64,000 nucleotides of DNA from Salicibibacter cibarius. Its GTDB lineage: Bacteria > Bacillota > Bacilli > Bacillales > Marinococcaceae. Below the pieces are notes generated by a model. That model saw nothing but the letters and a program-made list of their open reading frames with translations. It had not been told where the DNA came from and searched no databases. The stretch covers positions 3,782,001-3,846,000 of the forward strand of contig NZ_CP054705.1 in NCBI RefSeq assembly GCF_016495725.1. Reading direction: 5' to 3'. Made by a program: the position numbers and the translations under genes. This document shows, one piece after another, positions 26,718-34,492 of this stretch. The number at the start of each line of letters is the position of its first letter. Position 1 is the stretch's first letter.

Positions 26718-27071
26718 CTAACAATTTTCCGGTGTGCCTACATTTTCTTTCGTACGGAATGATGCGCCGCAACCGCAAGATAAGATCGCGTTCGGGTTAT
26801 CCAACGTAAACCCGCCGCCCATCATATTTTCTTTATAATCAATAACGAGGCCGTTAACGACCGGCCGACTTTCCCCATCGATAAGCACACCCAAACCTGA
26901 TTTATCGAGGAGCGTATCGTCCTCATTTTTCTCTGCATCAAATCCAAGCCCGTACGAAAGTCCGCTGCAACCGCCGCCTTTGACGCCAACTCTTAGCATT
27001 AAAGAAGGATCGCCTTCCTCTTCCTGCATGCCTTTAATTTTCGTCATGGCCGCTTCGGTAATTTCAATCAT
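26718..27071 (-). CDS. A-type Fe-S cluster carrier (HesB/IscA family, YutM-like)
   Basis: A 117-residue A-type carrier that accepts and delivers [4Fe-4S] or [2Fe-2S] clusters. The three conserved cysteines are present: Cys35 in KGGGCSGLSYGLGF and Cys99/Cys101 in SCGCGASF. The length is typical plus a short tail ending ENC. It is monocistronic, with the family H palindrome immediately after the stop. YutM, SufA and ErpA are related names; position differs slightly from B. subtilis yutM. Confidence 0.9.
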   Translation of the reverse strand: MIEITEAAMTKIKGMQEEEGDPSLMLRVGVKGGGCSGLSYGLGFDAEKNEDDTLLDKSGLGVLIDGESRPVVNGLVIDYKENMMGGGFTLDNPNAILSCGCGASFRTKENVGTPENC

Positions 27072-27145
27072 TGCCTAACTACCCCCTTACGGATACTATA
27101 GCTTCATCATATCATATATCACCGGAGGGTGAAAAAGACCGAATC

Positions 27146-27325
27146 TTATCCGCACATCGTACCGTACTGTTCCGCGAGTAACGCGGTATGCACGCGATCG
27201 ATTTCACGGCTGTAAAATAATACAAGCGGATGCTCCATCCCATGTTCTTTTGCCGCTTCCATCATTCGTGTCCTTAACTCTTCTAAATCATCTTCCATTC
27301 GATTCTTTGCCACGGCGTACACCAT
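27146..27325 (-). CDS. Spo0E-family aspartyl-phosphate phosphatase-like protein
   Basis: A 59-residue protein starting MVYAVAKNRMEDD. A helical hairpin with EHGMEHPLVLFYSREID matches the Spo0E-family core (usually HPEVLxLSQELD), with SREID in place of SQELD. Such proteins dephosphorylate Spo0A~P and delay sporulation. GGGGAGGAGAT lies seven bases before the ATG. The final residues end CG. The motif match is good but the changed catalytic-motif residues leave activity open. Confidence 0.72.
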   Translation of the reverse strand: MVYAVAKNRMEDDLEELRTRMMEAAKEHGMEHPLVLFYSREIDRVHTALLAEQYGTMCG

Positions 27326-27434
27326 CGAAGAGATCTCCTCCCCTTCTATCTTTTTTGCGTGTTTTTTCTCTATTCCCTAATAATACTTGAAAAAACACAA
27401 AATGCAAAGATAAGTGCCAATTTCCCTTAGAAAA

Positions 27435-27479
27435 ACTTGGCTTCCGCCAAGTCCTTATAGCGGAAGCCTTGGTTTTACT
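27435..27479. repeat. Dispersed palindrome, family H copy 2
   Basis: AAACTTGGCTTCCGCCAAG followed by TCCTTATAGCGG and AAGCCTTGGTTTT: nested hairpins in 45 bases. Lies between the Spo0E-like gene and mqnE. Confidence 0.7.
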
Positions 27480-27646
27480 TATACTTTAGTCCTTTAACAA
27501 AATTAAACATTCTTAAAGTGGAACAAAAAAATCGTGAACGTATTTTGATCGCTTTTCTTTGTCCCTTCTCGGATGTATAATAGAGACTAGATAACACAAA
27601 TTCAAGGCATTATTTATAAATTTACCTTTATCCAAGGAGGACTAAA

Positions 27647-28741
27647 ATGGCTACGCTCACGCAAGATACGGACCTTCAGGCAATCCGCGAAAAGGTTCTG
27701 AACGGCGAACGCCTCACCATTGAAGATGGCTTGACATTATACCATTCGGCCGATTTGCTCTCCGTTGCCCAGTTGGCAAATGAAGTCAACGAGCAAAAAA
27801 ACGGAAATAACGTTTATTTTATCGAAAACATGTACATTAATCCAACCAACGTATGCGAGGCTAACTGTGCATTTTGCGGATTCAAACGCAAGCCCGGCGA
27901 AGAAGGCGCGTACACGATGCACGAAGAGGAATTGCTTCAATATGTCAGTGACCGTTGGAATGACAACATCCGTGAATTCCACATCGTTGGCGGACATAAC
28001 ACTGACGTGCCGTTTGATTATTACTTAAACACGATTCGCACCTTGAAAAAGAATTACCCGAACGCAACCGTCAAAGCATACACGGCAGCGGAAATCGAGT
28101 TTTTTGCCCGGCATGCCGGCCTGTCCATGCGGGAAGTTCTGGAACAATTGATCGATGCCGGCCTTGATACCCTCCCGGGCGGAGGCGCCGAAATCCTTAC
28201 CGAACGCTACCGGGCCAAGATGAGTCCGGAAAAAGCAAGCACCGACGAATGGCTGGAAGCGCACGAAATTGCCCACGATCTGGGATTAAAAACACACGCG
28301 ACCATGCTTTATGGATCCATCGATACGTACGAAGAACGGCTTATTCATATGGACCGCGTCCGCCAGCTTCAAGACCGAACCAACGGATTCATGGTCTTTA
28401 TCCCGTTGGCCATGCAACCGCGCAAAAAGAAAGCAGGGCTCGAACGGCGCACGTCATCGTTTGACGATATGCGCACGATCGCGATCTCACGGCTTATGCT
28501 CGATAATTTTCCGCATGTTAAAGCGTATTGGATCAATATCGGTCCGCAACTGACGCAGATGGCACTCACATTCGGATCCAGTGATATTCATGGCACGCTG
28601 ATCGAAGAACGAATCTCCCATTCGGTCGGTGCGTTAACATCCCAAGGGATTACGAGAAAAGAACTCATCCACTTAATTAAAGGCGCGAACAAAACGCCTG
28701 TGGAACGGGATACCTTCTATAATGTCGTAAAAACGTATTAA
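27647..28741 (+). CDS. mqnE: Aminofutalosine synthase MqnE (radical SAM)
   Basis: MqnE joins the enolpyruvyl product of chorismate to S-adenosylmethionine, giving aminofutalosine, the second step of the futalosine route to menaquinone. The radical-SAM cluster motif is Cys70-EAN-Cys74-AF-Cys77, inside NPTNVCEANCAFCGF, followed by EFHIVGGHNTDVPFDYY. At 364 residues and with LDTLPGGGAEIL it fits MqnE better than MqnC. It stands alone, preceded by AAGGAGG, with TATAAT at 27576 as a possible -10. Other mqn genes are not in this window. Model Bacillus species mostly use the classical men pathway. Confidence 0.88.
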   Translation: MATLTQDTDLQAIREKVLNGERLTIEDGLTLYHSADLLSVAQLANEVNEQKNGNNVYFIENMYINPTNVCEANCAFCGFKRKPGEEGAYTMHEEELLQYVSDRWNDNIREFHIVGGHNTDVPFDYYLNTIRTLKKNYPNATVKAYTAAEIEFFARHAGLSMREVLEQLIDAGLDTLPGGGAEILTERYRAKMSPEKASTDEWLEAHEIAHDLGLKTHATMLYGSIDTYEERLIHMDRVRQLQDRTNGFMVFIPLAMQPRKKKAGLERRTSSFDDMRTIAISRLMLDNFPHVKAYWINIGPQLTQMALTFGSSDIHGTLIEERISHSVGALTSQGITRKELIHLIKGANKTPVERDTFYNVVKTY

Positions 28742-28750
28742 ACGGTTGAG

Positions 28751-28780
28751 ACCCCCGGTACTTTTATTATACCGGGGGTT
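28751..28780 (+). terminator. mqnE terminator
   Basis: ACCCCCGGTA and TACCGGGGGT with a CTTTTATTA loop, then TTATAC, nine bases after the stop. Confidence 0.85.
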
Positions 28781-28841
28781 TATACTTCCATACGAAAATG
28801 GTTAAGTTCATTTTTCGGATCGGTCCACGAGATCGGGTCTT

Positions 28842-28945
28842 GAGGACTCTTTGTGTTGAACGGTACCCATATGAATCCTCAGAATTGGGGTTTGCGGACT
28901 CATATGGCGATTGATTCAATCTTTAAACCAATCCGACCACCGCAA
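28842..28945. repeat. 52-bp repeat, family D (2 units)
   Basis: GAGGACTC at 28842 and GCGGACTC at 28894, exactly 52 bp apart, with ATATGAATCCTC and CATATGG elements. The same family forms the longer array at 40832. Confidence 0.75.
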
Positions 28946-28979
28946 GGCAAGCCGGCGACAGGCTTGCCTTACTTTTTTT
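28942..28979 (+). terminator. Strong hairpin with T-run upstream of the ABC-F gene
   Basis: AAGGCAAGCC, GGCGACA loop, GGCTTGCCTT, then AC and seven T. It follows the family D units and would stop transcription from the mqnE side. Confidence 0.8.
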
Positions 28980-29107
28980 CGATCCCATAAATTTCGTTCA
29001 AACGTGTATTCAAGCCGCAAACATGTTATGATAAAAAACAGACTGTCTATTCACAAAAACTAGCATACACAATGACTATTTTATATAAAAGAAAGGGTCG
29101 ATCGCTT

Positions 29108-30706
29108 TTGATCAGTTGCGAAAACATCGGTTTACGTTACGGTGACAAAAAGCTTTTTGAAGAAGTCAATATTCAGTTTAACCCCGGAAATTGCTACGGT
29201 TTAATCGGTGCAAACGGCGCTGGAAAATCGACATTCCTCAAAATTCTTTCCGGTGAGATTGATGCACAAACAGGAGACGTTCATATTGGAAAAAACCAAC
29301 GGCTAGCCGTTTTGAAACAAGACCACTATGCGTACGAAGAATTTGAAGTACTTGAAACGGTAATCATGGGGCATAACCGCCTCTATGAAGTGATGAAAGA
29401 AAAAGATGCTATTTATATGAAGCCGGATTTCTCGGATGAGGATGGCATGCGCGCGGCCGAACTTGAAGGGGAATTCGCAGAAATGAACGGGTATGATGCC
29501 GACAATGAAGCAGCCTCTTTACTAAACGGCCTCGGTATTACAACCGATCTGCATAACAAAAAGATGTCCGAACTCGCCGGTTCCGAAAAAGTGAAAGTGT
29601 TGCTTGCGCAAGCACTGTTTGGCAACCCCGACATCTTGCTTCTCGATGAGCCGACAAACGATCTGGACATTAAGGCCATACAGTGGCTGCAAGAGTTTCT
29701 GATTAATTTTGAAAACACGGTCATTGTCGTTTCCCACGACCGTCATTTTTTAAATAGTGTCTGCACGCATATTGCGGACATTGATTACGGCAAAATTGAA
29801 CTTTTTGTGGGAAATTATGATTTCTGGCACGAATCGAGCCAACTGGCCAAGCAAATGGCCAAAGAACAAAACAAGAAAAAAGAAGAAAAAGTGAAAGAGT
29901 TAAAAGCGTTTATCGAACGGTTCAGTGCGAACAAGTCCAAATCGAAACAGGCAACATCAAGAAAGAAAACATTGGAAAAAATCGATCTTGATGACATTAA
30001 ACCCTCTTCCCGCCGCACGCCGTATATCCATTTTAAACCGGATCGGGATATAGGAAATGATCTGCTCACCGTCGAAGGACTTTCAAAAACCATCGATGGG
30101 AATAAAGTGTTGGATAACGTCAGCTTTAGGCTTGAGCCCGGAGAGAAAGTCGCGTTTGTCGGTGAACGGGAAGTGGCAAAAACAACGTTATTCCAAATTC
30201 TTGCCGGAGAGCTTGAACCGGATGAGGGCTATTATAAATGGGGCGTTACGACAAGCCAGTCGTATTTTCCAAAAGATAATTCCGCGTATTTTGCAGGAGC
30301 AAGCAAAAACCTTGTTGATTGGCTCCGCCAATATTCCGATGATGAAGATGAAACGTATATTCGCAGTTTCTTAGGGCGAATGTTATTCAGCGGGGAAGAA
30401 GCATTGAAAAAACCTTCTGTCCTCTCCGGGGGCGAAAAGGTTCGCTGCATGCTTTCAAAATTGATGCTTAGCGGTGCAAACGTGTTAATTTTGGATGAAC
30501 CGACCAACCATTTGGACCTGGAATCCATTACCGCGCTCAACAATGCGCTGATTGATTTTAACGGTTCCGTGCTCTTCTCCTCCCATGACCATCAGTTTAT
30601 TCAAACGATCGCCAATCGCATCATCGAGTTCACACCTGAGAAAGTCATTGACAAAAAGCAAACGTATGAAGACTATTTGGCTGATATGAATTTAATCAAT
30701 CAATGA
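29108..30706 (+). CDS. ABC-F family ATPase, YkpA/YbiT type
   Basis: A soluble tandem-ABC protein that acts on the ribosome, not in membrane transport. NBD1 has Walker A GANGAGKST and Walker B LLLDEPTNDLD; NBD2 has an altered Walker A (GEREVAKT) and Walker B LILDEPTNHLD. The first signature is degenerate (LAGSEKVK), the second canonical (LSGGEKVR). The basic linker KKKEEKVKELKAFIERF...KSKQATSRKK is diagnostic for this subgroup, whose members have similar degenerate motifs. I prefer the TTG at 29108 (starting LISCENIGLRYGD), with GAAAGGG upstream, over the longer frame. 532 residues. A terminator follows. Confidence 0.88.
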   Translation: MISCENIGLRYGDKKLFEEVNIQFNPGNCYGLIGANGAGKSTFLKILSGEIDAQTGDVHIGKNQRLAVLKQDHYAYEEFEVLETVIMGHNRLYEVMKEKDAIYMKPDFSDEDGMRAAELEGEFAEMNGYDADNEAASLLNGLGITTDLHNKKMSELAGSEKVKVLLAQALFGNPDILLLDEPTNDLDIKAIQWLQEFLINFENTVIVVSHDRHFLNSVCTHIADIDYGKIELFVGNYDFWHESSQLAKQMAKEQNKKKEEKVKELKAFIERFSANKSKSKQATSRKKTLEKIDLDDIKPSSRRTPYIHFKPDRDIGNDLLTVEGLSKTIDGNKVLDNVSFRLEPGEKVAFVGEREVAKTTLFQILAGELEPDEGYYKWGVTTSQSYFPKDNSAYFAGASKNLVDWLRQYSDDEDETYIRSFLGRMLFSGEEALKKPSVLSGGEKVRCMLSKLMLSGANVLILDEPTNHLDLESITALNNALIDFNGSVLFSSHDHQFIQTIANRIIEFTPEKVIDKKQTYEDYLADMNLINQ

Positions 30707-30713
30707 AGCAACT

Positions 30714-30742
30714 GGCCGGGGTAACAATGCCCCGGTTTTTTT
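30714..30742 (+). terminator. ABC-F gene terminator
   Basis: CCGGGG, TAACAATG, CCCCGG, then seven T. Confidence 0.9.
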
Positions 30743-30801
30743 GTTGGATAAAAACCTTGAACATTGGCATTCTAAAAGAAGAACCGTTTGTGAGGGTTCG
30801 A

Positions 30802-32205
30802 TGTCAACTACTCACCACTTAAACCCTAATGGGTTTTGAAGTGGGGGGCTTGTGACGACCCAATAGTGCGAGCGATCTTGCGATCTCCTATCTTAACGTG
30901 GTGTCACATTGGGGCAGGTTGACAGCTACCCAACCACCCGAATCATGTTCGGGGCGTTTCTTCAACGATGTACTCCATTCCTTTTCGTTGAAGGTTCATC
31001 GCACCGATACGGTCATCGTTCGATGTGTATCGACATGTCTTACAGCAGAACGTATGGGTCTTTTTTGGCGATTCGCTCTCTCGGTGTGCCCACATTTCGG
31101 ACACGTTTGTGATGTGTATTTTGGATCGACGGCGATCAGTTTCGCTTGTGCTTTCAAGGCTTTATATTCAATTTTCTCCCTTAGGTCATAGAAGGACCAC
31201 GACACCATTTGATAACGGTCTTTGACACGCACCTTTTCCGTTGCGGTTCGCACACCGGTTAAGTCCTCAACAACAAAAAGCGTATCTTGCCCATATGTTT
31301 TGACGAGTGCCTTACTGATGCAGTGATTGATGTCCTGCATCCAACGGTTTTCCGTTGCCCGATTTGTTTCAGTTTTCTGCGGGCAGCAGGCGTTTGCTTT
31401 TGTTGGAGTTCCTTACGGAGCTGCTTGTATTTCGCTCGTTTATGCTTGATAGGCCGGCCATTGAAAAAAGTGGTTTCACCATTTGAATTATAGGTCGTTA
31501 CGACAAAATTAATCCCCATATCAATCCCCACAATCTGATTGATATTTGACAGATCAGCTTCTTCAACTTCTTTTGTGACAGGAATGTGGAGGAACCATTT
31601 TCCGTATTTGTTGACGAGTTTAGCTGTTCCGAATGTCCATGTACCATCAAAATACTGTTCGAGTCCTTTGGTTTCAAACGTTACTTTGCTTCGTCCAGCA
31701 AGCGTATTGACGGAGAACAACCTCTTTCAGGGAGTAGTCCCGGTTGAATACTAAATCATACTGGTTTTTTTGAACCGTACTTTCGTCCATTCATGACCGT
31801 TACTACGATTCGTCTTGTATTTGGCAATCACGGTTTTTAATACAGATTGTGCCATTTGTGATTTCAAACCGAGATCAGAACGGAGGTCTCGATACGTCAG
31901 TTTGTGTAATTTTGCCTGTGCGAGCAGTTTAGAATCAAAGATGACATCAGATACCGCGCTGCAGGCTTTTCGATAGGTGCGAACGGTCTTTAACAGTAAT
32001 TGTTCCTGTTCGCCGGTTGGATTGATTTTTATTTTCGCGGTCAATGTCAGTTTCATAGGCTATCACCACCTTTCACTTACTATTATTATACAATATAATC
32101 AGTGAAAATAAGGCAATAAGAAAGGAGGAAGGCAAGGGTTGGCTTTCGCCAACGGCAATTCCTCCCCACCTAAGCTACGCTAAGAGGTGAGGGTATCCTT
32201 GCCGA
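30802..32205 (-). mobile_element. Decayed IS200/IS605-type element carrying tnpB only
   Basis: The right (tnpB 3') end shows a hairpin CCACTT-AAACCC...GGGTTT-AAGTGG at about 30815-30844, next to GTCAACTACTCA, as in right ends of this family. The opposite end includes GTTGGC-TTTC-GCCAAC (about 32138) and CCACCTAAGC...AGAGGTG, enclosed by GGCAAGG/CCTTGCC. No tnpA is present. Outer limits are estimates; the higher-coordinate end abuts the next gene. Confidence 0.55.
30943..32056 (-). pseudogene. tnpB: Decayed TnpB of IS200/IS605 type
   Basis: The coding stretch can be read in three frames. It begins MKLTLTAKIKINPTGEQEQ at 32056 and breaks near 31755 (KK in an A-run), near 31720, near 31345 (GQRENRWMQD across the break) and near 31062 (RQKK across an A6 run). 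Joined, the protein has all three RuvC acids (GIDMGIN, FVVEDLTGV, SNDDRIGAMNL) and the zinc-finger cysteines CPKCGH and CCKTC. Each break is explained by one missing base. Either this is a young pseudogene with several deletions or the assembly carries homopolymer errors; other long genes in the window are intact, which favours real decay. Confidence 0.82.
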
Positions 32206-32211
32206 ATTACG

Positions 32212-32760
32212 ATGAAGATAAGGGCCTGCCTCAGTCTACTTTTTCTAGTCACAGCGCTCGCGTTGCCAACATTTGTTCATGCCGAGCAAGGCGAGGAAAC
32301 GTCGGTCCAAAAACCGAAACCGTTTGTTGAAGAGACATTCGCCGGAGATGAACATGACCTTATTCTTTCGGTTAAGGCTGTCCAAGAATGGACGCATCAA
32401 TTTCTGGAAGTAGAGGAAGGAGATATGGATAAGGAAACCGGTGCTCATATGGTCGAGGAACTGCAAGATTATTTTACCGAGGACATGGCTTTAAAGATTT
32501 ACAACCAGTTTCATCGCCCGCATTTAGCTGAGTATGATGAGGTGGATGATTATGTCGAGGTCGATTCATTGGTGCATCGGGATGTCGAGCACGTAGAGAT
32601 TGTCCATCGAGACGGCCAAAAGATCGTGAACATGAAAACGTCATCGGTTGAGGACGGCGCCGGAAACCGGGCTCACTTCGAGGAAACGTTCACCTTTTCG
32701 TTTGATAAAGAGCATGAAACCTATGTCCTCGCGGGGATGGAGGCTGAGCAAGTATCTTGA
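32212..32760 (+). CDS. Secreted acidic protein of unknown family
   Basis: A 182-residue protein with a signal peptide (MKIRACLSLLFLVTALALP, cleavage near VHA-EQ). The mature part is acidic and has no cysteine or membrane segment. The C-terminal half looks like an alternating beta structure (VEIVHRDGQKIVNMKTSS; HFEETFTFSFDKEHETYVL) similar in kind to periplasmic beta domains. I do not recognise the family. No ribosome binding site is found at normal spacing: the decayed insertion element ends a few bases before the ATG, and the nearest GAGGTGAG lies about 17 bases upstream within it. Expression may have changed on insertion. Confidence 0.65.
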   Translation: MKIRACLSLLFLVTALALPTFVHAEQGEETSVQKPKPFVEETFAGDEHDLILSVKAVQEWTHQFLEVEEGDMDKETGAHMVEELQDYFTEDMALKIYNQFHRPHLAEYDEVDDYVEVDSLVHRDVEHVEIVHRDGQKIVNMKTSSVEDGAGNRAHFEETFTFSFDKEHETYVLAGMEAEQVS

Positions 32761-32763
32761 GGA

Positions 32764-32797
32764 GGGTGAAGCTTTTCCAATCGATAAGCTTCACCCC
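32764..32797 (+). terminator. Terminator of the secreted-protein gene
   Basis: GGGTGAAGCTT, 11-base loop, AAGCTTCACCCC directly after the stop; only a weak T-run follows. Confidence 0.6.
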
Positions 32798-32908
32798 TTG
32801 ATTAAAATTTGAATATTGGAATGACATTGCCGAATACGATCTAGTGCAAAACAGCGGAAATAAATGATCACACCGTTTCCGACCCGGTATGAGGCTATCT
32901 GTTTTGAC

Positions 32909-33116
32909 GACCTAACGACTTCCGAGAAACAGAGTTAAGTCGTCAAAAGCTGTCGTTGAAGACCTAACGACTTCAGAAAGCCAGGGTTAGGTCGTCAAAA
33001 GCTCCTGTTGAAGACCTAACGACTTCAGAAAGCCAGGGTTAGGTCGTCAAAAGCTCCTGTTGAAGACCTAACGACTTTAGAAAGCCGGAGATAGGTCGCC
33101 AAAGCCCTCTGTTAGT
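32909..33116. repeat. 52-bp tandem array, family E (4 units)
   Basis: Units start GACCTAACGACTT at 32909, 32961, 33013 and 33065, all exactly 52 bp apart. Each carries the dyad GACCTAAC...GTTAGGTC over 33 bp (weakened in units 1 and 4), then GTCAAAAGCTCCTGTTGAA as linker. Units 2 and 3 are almost identical. Lies between convergent genes. Confidence 0.94.
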
Positions 33117-33191
33117 GATTAAAATAATCTTCGAAACCCGGAAGGGAAGCACCAATAGGCATAAACGAACCATGAAAAATTGCCCGGGAAC

Positions 33192-34346
33192 TCAATCCTC
33201 CGTCACGGATTCGGTAATAATGACGTTCCGCTCACCCATCGCTTTGATGTAGCTATCCCCGGGAACAATTTGCTCCGGAGGGCAGACGCCTCGTTTATGG
33301 ATGTCTCCGGACCCAATCATTTGCGCGACAACTGAAATGGTATTAGCCGTTGCCCTTGCCATCGCTGTCACATCATGCTCGCGGTCTTTCATGGTTATCA
33401 TTTCATACGTATACGCCGATGATTTTCCCTCGCGAATCCCTTCGACGATGACACGCAAAAGAACAGCATCATCTTTATCTTTTAAATCAACGATGGGTTC
33501 AAGCGTTTTTAACAACACTTCCCGAGGGTTGATGCGTTGTCCATTTACATCGACGGAATAATTCTTGTCCGTTAAATTCAAATCCACGAGCAGCTTGAAC
33601 TTTTCCGCATGACCCGGGTAGCGGATGGTTTTATATTCCAACGTATTCAAGTTCGGAAACGAGCGGCTTAACGTCGATGTTCCTCCGGACGTATGAAACG
33701 CTTCCAATGGACCGAAACGATCAAAATATATCTTTTCAATTTCAGATAGGGAAGGGATGCAATCCTTGCTTCCGTTGCGAATAATCGAAGCAGGATCCGT
33801 GTAATGATCAAGCAATCCTTCCATGGAAAACACATGATTATATTCCAAAGGAGATTCCGGCCGCATAGGAATGCCGCCCACATATAACTTCACCGACTGT
33901 GCACGGTCAAGTTTCCCGATCCCGTGTCCCGATAAAATATTGATCATGCCGGGGGCTACTCCGAGATCGGGAATAATCGTCACACCTTTTCGTTTGGCAT
34001 CATTATCTTTTTTTAGCACTTGGTCCGTCACATTCCCGATGTGTCCGCCCAAGTCCACACAATGGACGCCGGCTTCAATGGCCACTGCGGCAACGGTTTC
34101 ATTAAAAGAGTAGAAGAGGGCATTAATCACCACATCATAGTCGGCAATGAAAGCTGATAATTCAGTAGGGTCGCTTGCGTCCACACGGTACCCTTTTAAA
34201 GCCGGGGCATTAAGCTGCTTACATATGAATTCCGCGCGATTGAGATCAATATCGGCAAGGGCTACCTTTTCAACACCGGAACTGTTTACAAGGTCCCTCG
34301 CCGCTTCTTTTCCCATTAAACCGGCACCGAGAATAGCTATTTTCAA
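33192..34346 (-). CDS. Saccharopine dehydrogenase-family oxidoreductase
   Basis: A 384-residue NAD(P)-dependent enzyme: N-terminal Rossmann fold ([18 protein letters not shown]), middle [18 protein letters not shown] and [16 protein letters not shown], and a C-terminal saccharopine-dehydrogenase domain ([21 protein letters not shown]). Lysine 6-dehydrogenase and carboxynorspermidine synthase belong to this group. AGGAGGT lies eight bases before the TTG at 34346, so I use it instead of the longer TTG start at 34379. It is the last gene of a four-gene unit with pepA, a DUF3870 gene and a TPP enzyme, suggesting an amino-acid catabolic role. Confidence 0.78.
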   Translation of the reverse strand: MKIAILGAGLMGKEAARDLVNSSGVEKVALADIDLNRAEFICKQLNAPALKGYRVDASDPTELSAFIADYDVVINALFYSFNETVAAVAIEAGVHCVDLGGHIGNVTDQVLKKDNDAKRKGVTIIPDLGVAPGMINILSGHGIGKLDRAQSVKLYVGGIPMRPESPLEYNHVFSMEGLLDHYTDPASIIRNGSKDCIPSLSEIEKIYFDRFGPLEAFHTSGGTSTLSRSFPNLNTLEYKTIRYPGHAEKFKLLVDLNLTDKNYSVDVNGQRINPREVLLKTLEPIVDLKDKDDAVLLRVIVEGIREGKSSAYTYEMITMKDREHDVTAMARATANTISVVAQMIGSGDIHKRGVCPPEQIVPGDSYIKAMGERNVIITESVTED

Positions 34347-34388
34347 TCGATGGTACCTCCTCTTCACTGAAGTGAGCAATCACCAGCG

Positions 34389-34461
34389 TTTATCAGCCAA
34401 AAAGACAGTTTTATCAGCCGAAAACAGCAATATATCAGCCAAAATAAACGGTTTATCAGCC
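34389..34461. repeat. 21-bp-period direct repeats upstream of the saccharopine dehydrogenase-like gene
   Basis: TTTATCAGCC (or TATATCAGCC) at 34389, 34410, 34431 and 34452, each 21 bp apart, followed by AAAA-rich spacers. Lies in the gap between the TPP-enzyme stop and the TTG at 34346. The period equals two helical turns. Confidence 0.85.
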
Positions 34462-34492
34462 ATTTGACACGACATAACCCATCACTGCTATG

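Noticed and set aside
32909-33116. CRISPR array, from the regular spacing
   Set aside because: Whole 52-bp units are conserved, with no constant repeat and variable spacer pattern, no leader and no cas genes.
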